40,132 nt of DNA from Pseudomonas sp. PICF141 (GTDB lineage Bacteria; Pseudomonadota; Gammaproteobacteria; Pseudomonadales; Pseudomonadaceae). The notes beneath the pieces were generated by a model. It was given only the letters and a program-made list of their open reading frames with translations, did no database searches and was not told where the DNA came from. This document shows positions 34,316 to 40,132 of the stretch, in pieces. The stretch covers positions 1 through 40,132 of the forward strand of contig NZ_MUNM01000081.1 of the NCBI RefSeq assembly GCF_002286815.1, written 5' to 3'. Both the position numbers and the translations under genes were made by a program. The first letter of the stretch is position 1. Each line of letters starts with the position of its first letter.

Positions 34316-35320
34316 ATGAGCGTTATCGATCTTCGCAGCGACACCGTTACCCAACCGACCGCAGGGATGCTCGACGCGATGGCCAATGCGGCCACCGGTG
34401 ACGACGTTTATGGCGAAGATCCGACGGTCAATCATCTGGAAGCCGAACTGGCAAAACGATTGGGTTTTGCCCAGGCACTGTTTGTCCCGACGGGCACCAT
34501 GAGCAACTTGCTTGGCCTGATGGCCCACTGCGATCGCGGTGACGAATACATTGTCGGACAACAGGCTCATACCTATAAGTACGAGGGGGGTGGCGCTGCA
34601 GTGCTCGGTTCGATCCAGCCGCAGCCGCTGGAAGTGCAGGCCGATGGTTCACTGGACCTGGCGCAGGTCGCCGCGGCGATTAAACCGGATGACTTCCATT
34701 TCGCTCGCACCCGTTTGCTGGCGCTGGAAAACACCATGCAGGGCAAGGTTCTGCCGCTGGAGTATCTGGCCCGGGCGCGCCGTTTCACTCATGAAAACGG
34801 CTTGGCGCTGCATCTGGATGGCGCGCGGCTCTACAACGCGGCGGTCAAGCTGGGTGTCGATGCGCGGGAGATCACTCAGCATTTCGATTCGGTTTCGGTC
34901 TGCCTGTCCAAAGGCCTGGGTGCGCCGATCGGTTCGGTGCTGTGCGGTTCGGTCGAGTTGATCGCCAAGGCGCGGCGTCTGCGCAAAATGGTTGGCGGCG
35001 GCATGCGTCAGGCCGGGATTCTCGCCGCAGCGGGGCTTTATGCGCTGGACAACCATATTCAGCGCCTGGCAGATGATCATGCCAACGCACAAAGGCTGGC
35101 CGACGGCCTGCGAGCAGCGGGTTATGAGGTCGAGCCGGTGCAGACCAATATGGTTTACGTACAGATGGGCGACAAGGCCGAAGCAATCAAGGCCTTTGCC
35201 GCGACACGCGGGATCAAGCTCAGCGCTGCCGGTCGACTGCGAATGGTCACGCACATGGACGTCAGCCATGGGCAAATCGAGCAAGTCGTCGCCACATTTG
35301 CCGACTTTTCTCACAACTGA
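34316..35320 (+). CDS. ltaE: Low-specificity L-threonine aldolase
   Basis: A 334-residue PLP enzyme that splits L-threonine and L-allo-threonine (and related beta-hydroxy amino acids) into glycine and an aldehyde. The start IDLRSDTVTQPT is the family signature; DDVYGEDPTVNHLE, FVPTGTMSNLLG, HLDGARLYNAAV (Asp to the cofactor ring) and the Schiff-base Lys in SVCLSKGLGAPIGSVL follow. Length is normal. The start is just 2 bases after the preceding TGA in another frame, with only a weak Shine-Dalgarno. It is divergent from ribH and its riboswitch. Confidence 0.94.
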   Translation: MSVIDLRSDTVTQPTAGMLDAMANAATGDDVYGEDPTVNHLEAELAKRLGFAQALFVPTGTMSNLLGLMAHCDRGDEYIVGQQAHTYKYEGGGAAVLGSIQPQPLEVQADGSLDLAQVAAAIKPDDFHFARTRLLALENTMQGKVLPLEYLARARRFTHENGLALHLDGARLYNAAVKLGVDAREITQHFDSVSVCLSKGLGAPIGSVLCGSVELIAKARRLRKMVGGGMRQAGILAAAGLYALDNHIQRLADDHANAQRLADGLRAAGYEVEPVQTNMVYVQMGDKAEAIKAFAATRGIKLSAAGRLRMVTHMDVSHGQIEQVVATFADFSHN

Positions 35321-35466
35321 GCGTGTTAGCCGTCCAATTGACTGCTTGTATCGTACAAACACGCTGTACCTGGTCACTAACGCCGATATAATGCGGCCCT
35401 TTGCCGTCGCTTCGTCTGTTGACGTTTCGCACAGGCCTTTGGCCGCAGCCTCCGTGGAAGAACCTA

Positions 35467-38088
<2,622 letters not shown>

Positions 38089-38178
38089 GGCAATGTGTCT
38101 GGCTCGCGGTCTAGTGGCGGGCCAGAACGTTGTTTGAGTGATTATTGGGCGCCCTTCATGGGCAGAGGCGGCTTTGAA

Positions 38179-39420
38179 ATGGCTTTGATCGTACAGAAAT
38201 TTGGAGGCACCTCCGTCGGCACTGTCGAGAGAATCGAGCAGGTCGCCGACAAGGTTAAGAAATTCCGCGAGGCGGGCGATGACCTGGTGGTTGTGCTGTC
38301 TGCAATGAGCGGCGAAACCAACCGTCTGATCGATCTGGCCAAGCAAATCAGTGGCGATGGCCAGCCGGTTCCTCGCGAACTGGATGTGATCGTTTCCACC
38401 GGTGAGCAGGTGACGATTGCACTGTTGGCCATGGCGCTGATCAAGCGCGGCGTGCCAGCGGTGTCGTACACCGGCAATCAGGTACGGATTCTGACGGATA
38501 GCGCGCACAATAAAGCGCGTATCTTGCAGATTGATGACCAGAAGATTCGCGGTGACCTGAAAGCCGGTCGTGTGGTGGTTGTCGCCGGTTTCCAGGGCGT
38601 CGACGAGCACGGCAATATCACCACCCTTGGTCGTGGCGGTTCCGACACCACCGGCGTGGCGCTGGCGGCAGCCCTGAAGGCTGACGAATGCCAGATCTAC
38701 ACCGATGTCGACGGCGTCTACACCACCGATCCGCGTGTGGTATCCGTGGCTCAGCGTCTGGACAAGATCACCTTCGAAGAGATGCTGGAAATGGCCAGCC
38801 TCGGTTCCAAGGTGTTGCAGATCCGTGCGGTGGAATTCGCCGGCAAGTACAACGTTCCGCTGCGCGTACTGCACAGCTTCAAGGAGGGTCCGGGCACCCT
38901 CATTACTATTGATGAAGAGGAAACCATGGAACAGCCGATCATTTCCGGCATCGCCTTCAACCGCGATGAAGCCAAGCTGACCATCCGTGGCGTGCCAGAC
39001 ACCCCGGGCGTGGCGTTCAAGATTCTCGGCCCGATCAGTGCCGCGAACATCGAAGTCGACATGATCGTGCAGAACGTTGCGCACGATAACACCACCGACT
39101 TCACCTTCACCGTGCACCGCAACGACTACCAGGCGGCTCAAACCGTGCTGGAAAACACGGCTCGCGAGATCGGTGCCCGTGAAGTCGTTGGCGACACCAA
39201 GATTGCCAAGGTCTCGATTGTCGGCGTCGGCATGCGCTCCCACGCAGGTGTGGCCAGCCGTATGTTCGAATCCCTGGCGAAAGAAAGCATCAACATCCAG
39301 ATGATCTCGACCTCGGAAATCAAAGTGTCCGTGGTGATCGAAGAGAAGTACCTGGAGCTGGCTGTGCGTGCTCTGCACACGGCTTTCGAACTGGATGCGC
39401 CGGCCCGACAGGGCGAGTAA
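38179..39420 (+). CDS. lysC: Aspartokinase (alpha subunit) with two ACT domains
   Basis: A 413-residue kinase that phosphorylates aspartate, the entry to lysine, threonine, methionine and diaminopimelate synthesis. The kinase part starts MALIVQKFGGTSVG and includes GRGGSDTTGVALAAAL and TDVDGVYTTDPR. Two ACT domains (about 265-340 and 345-413) bind the feedback inhibitors lysine and threonine. The ATG at 38179 is chosen as the family start; a longer open frame begins upstream without support. An internal in-frame ATG at 38926 probably yields a separate regulatory subunit. A strong terminator follows. Confidence 0.96.
   Translation: MALIVQKFGGTSVGTVERIEQVADKVKKFREAGDDLVVVLSAMSGETNRLIDLAKQISGDGQPVPRELDVIVSTGEQVTIALLAMALIKRGVPAVSYTGNQVRILTDSAHNKARILQIDDQKIRGDLKAGRVVVVAGFQGVDEHGNITTLGRGGSDTTGVALAAALKADECQIYTDVDGVYTTDPRVVSVAQRLDKITFEEMLEMASLGSKVLQIRAVEFAGKYNVPLRVLHSFKEGPGTLITIDEEETMEQPIISGIAFNRDEAKLTIRGVPDTPGVAFKILGPISAANIEVDMIVQNVAHDNTTDFTFTVHRNDYQAAQTVLENTAREIGAREVVGDTKIAKVSIVGVGMRSHAGVASRMFESLAKESINIQMISTSEIKVSVVIEEKYLELAVRALHTAFELDAPARQGE
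38926..39420 (+). CDS. lysC: Probable internal translation start of lysC (beta subunit, ACT domains only)
   Basis: Within lysC, in frame at codon 250, GAAGAGGAAACC precedes an ATG that would give a 164-residue protein starting MEQPIISGIAFNRDE, exactly the regulatory ACT part. Overlapping alpha and beta subunits from one gene are known for aspartokinases of the Corynebacterium and Bacillus type and for alpha2beta2 enzymes. The Shine-Dalgarno is good, so I consider this likely, but use of the start is not shown by sequence alone. Confidence 0.55.
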   Translation: MEQPIISGIAFNRDEAKLTIRGVPDTPGVAFKILGPISAANIEVDMIVQNVAHDNTTDFTFTVHRNDYQAAQTVLENTAREIGAREVVGDTKIAKVSIVGVGMRSHAGVASRMFESLAKESINIQMISTSEIKVSVVIEEKYLELAVRALHTAFELDAPARQGE

Positions 39421-39430
39421 TACGTTCTCC

Positions 39431-39465
39431 CAAGGGCGCGGTCTGACCGCGCCCTTCGTTTTTTT
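39431..39465 (+). terminator. Rho-independent terminator of lysC
   Basis: AAGGGCGCGGT / ACCGCGCCCTT forms an 11-bp stem with a very short loop, followed after CG by seven T residues; it starts 11 bases after the lysC stop codon. Confidence 0.92.
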
Positions 39466-39605
39466 GAATGGCGCGTACCAAAACTGTTCTTTTGCTCGCG
39501 CTAGTCAATACTCAGGCATGTAGGGCTGCGATCGTTCTGGTTGTAGGTCAAATGCCTTTTTTTTGCAGACTGTTGTCCCTGAAATGAATGCGTGAGGAGA
39601 AAGGT

Positions 39606-39794
39606 ATGCTGATTCTGACTCGTCGGTGCGCAGAAAGCCTGATTATTGGTGATGGCGAAATCACCGTGACCGTGCTCGGCGTAAAAGGAAATCAAGTGCG
39701 TATCGGTGTCAACGCCCCGAAAGAGGTTGCTGTGCACCGTGAAGAAATTTACCTGCGTATAAAGAAAGAGAAGGACGAAGAACCAAGCCATTAA
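39606..39794 (+). CDS. rsmA: Carbon storage regulator CsrA/RsmA
   Basis: A 62-residue RNA-binding dimer that recognises GGA motifs in mRNA leaders and blocks or adjusts translation; in Pseudomonas it works in the Gac/Rsm pathway controlling secondary metabolism and secretion. The sequence MLILTRRCAESLIIGD and VKGNQVRIGVNAPKEVAVHREE is the full CsrA fold, including the Arg in VHREEIY that contacts RNA. GGAGAAAGG precedes the ATG at 39606; an ATG at 39588 would add six non-family residues. It lies between lysC and the tRNA-Ser gene, as in P. aeruginosa. Confidence 0.97.
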   Translation: MLILTRRCAESLIIGDGEITVTVLGVKGNQVRIGVNAPKEVAVHREEIYLRIKKEKDEEPSH

Positions 39795-39812
39795 TTTTTA
39801 TCGTTTTTTATG

Positions 39813-39842
39813 TTTGCAAACGGGGAAAAGGTTGGTTAAGAT
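39813..39842 (+). promoter_or_regulatory. Probable promoter of tRNA-Ser
   Basis: TTTGCA (39813-39818), 18-base spacer, TAAGAT (39837-39842), then a GC-rich discriminator (GCCCCG) typical of stable-RNA promoters. The tRNA begins at 39857. Confidence 0.6.
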
Positions 39843-39856
39843 ACGCCCCGTGTTGC

Positions 39857-39947
39857 GGAGAGCTGGCCGAGTGGCCGAAGGCGCTCCCCTGCTAAGGGAG
39901 TACACCTCAAAAGGGTGTCGGGGGTTCGAATCCCCCGTTCTCCGCCA
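39857..39947 (+). tRNA. tRNA-Ser (anticodon GCU)
   Basis: 91 bases. Acceptor arms GGAGAGC / GTTCTCC, D-loop GGCCGAGTGGCCGAAGG, anticodon stem with loop containing GCT (CTCCCCTGCTAAGGGAG), a long variable arm typical of serine tRNAs (TACACCTCAAAAGGGTGTC), T-arm GGGGGTTCGAATCCCCC, and an encoded CCA end. Confidence 0.97.
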
Positions 39948-40013
39948 TTATTTGCGTAGTACGTTGTAATCTGGCTTTTTCGGTAAGTTGTTGAAATTAC
40001 TAGAAAAAATAGC

Positions 40014-40041
40014 TTTACAAAAAGATTCAACGGCCTATAAT
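40014..40041 (+). promoter_or_regulatory. Promoter of tRNA-Arg
   Basis: TTTACA (40014-40019) and a perfect TATAAT (40036-40041) with a 16-base spacer, followed by a GC-rich discriminator. The tRNA starts at 40056, so this gene can be transcribed on its own. Confidence 0.8.
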
Positions 40042-40055
40042 GCGCGGCAACAAAT

Positions 40056-40132
40056 GCACTCGTAGCTCAGCTGGATAGAGTACTCGGCTACGAACCGAGC
40101 GGTCACAGGTTCGAATCCTGTCGAGTGCACCA
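40056..40132 (+). tRNA. tRNA-Arg (anticodon ACG)
   Basis: 77 bases ending exactly at the window edge. Acceptor GCACTCG / CGAGTGC, D-arm TAGCTCAGCTGGATAGAG, anticodon arm CTCGGCTACGAACCGAG with ACG (read as ICG after deamination), T-arm CAGGTTCGAATCCTG, CCA encoded. Further tRNA copies may follow outside the window. Confidence 0.97.

Noticed and set aside
39857..40132. Integration of a mobile element at the tRNA genes
   Set aside because: Both tRNAs are complete, and no integrase or duplicated tRNA 3' end is present within the window.

Overview
The window reads as a chromosomal segment from a Pseudomonas of the fluorescens type. This rests on gene order and repeats, not on a database search. 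The run acs - aotJQMOP-argR - aruC/aruF/aruG/astD/astB/astE - ltaE - alaS - lysC - rsmA - tRNA-Ser - tRNA-Arg matches the order known from P. aeruginosa. Many intergenic gaps hold Pseudomonas-type REP palindromes. Coding DNA is GC-rich except between about 4.0 and 8.6 kb.

Region 1 (1-4 kb): the possible tail of an upstream gene, an AraC-family regulator divergent from a TauE/SafE-type permease, a 41-codon ORF, a hypothetical protein with a coiled-coil end, and a hypothetical protein with a Cys/His cluster. Region 2 (4.0-8.6 kb, more AT-rich, accessory): an HNH endonuclease and a compact four-gene minus-strand operon. The operon encodes, in order, a 68-residue peptide with a strong ribosome binding site, a large protein with heme-oxygenase-like diiron oxidase (HDO) motifs, a protein with an HEAGH metallopeptidase motif and a peroxiredoxin. 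I know of no described system with this make-up. It looks like a peptide-modification (RiPP-like) or redox cluster and is the best candidate here for something new.

Region 3 (8.7-14.5 kb): nrdB without an adjacent nrdA, two small secreted proteins (one made of DGxDHTG repeats, one DUF2790-like) and acetyl-CoA synthetase, with a 42-base-arm inverted repeat upstream of acs. Region 4 (14.5-33.3 kb) is an arginine module: uptake (aotJQMP with the deacylase-like aotO), the regulator argR, and the arginine succinyltransferase pathway, which turns arginine into glutamate, succinate, ammonia and CO2. TGTCGC-N8-AA sequences, the ArgR half-site pattern, lie upstream of both aotJ (one) and aruC (two). 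A 1680-residue LRR protein resembling dermonecrotic-toxin/E3-ligase-type effectors sits between argR and aruC. It carries a tandem duplication of about 308 residues and no C-terminal NEL domain.

Region 5 (33.3-40.1 kb): a lumazine synthase under an FMN riboswitch, low-specificity threonine aldolase, alanyl-tRNA synthetase, aspartokinase with a probable internal start for a regulatory subunit, the RNA-binding regulator RsmA/CsrA, and tRNA-Ser(GCU) and tRNA-Arg(ACG). The window ends exactly at the CCA of the tRNA-Arg.
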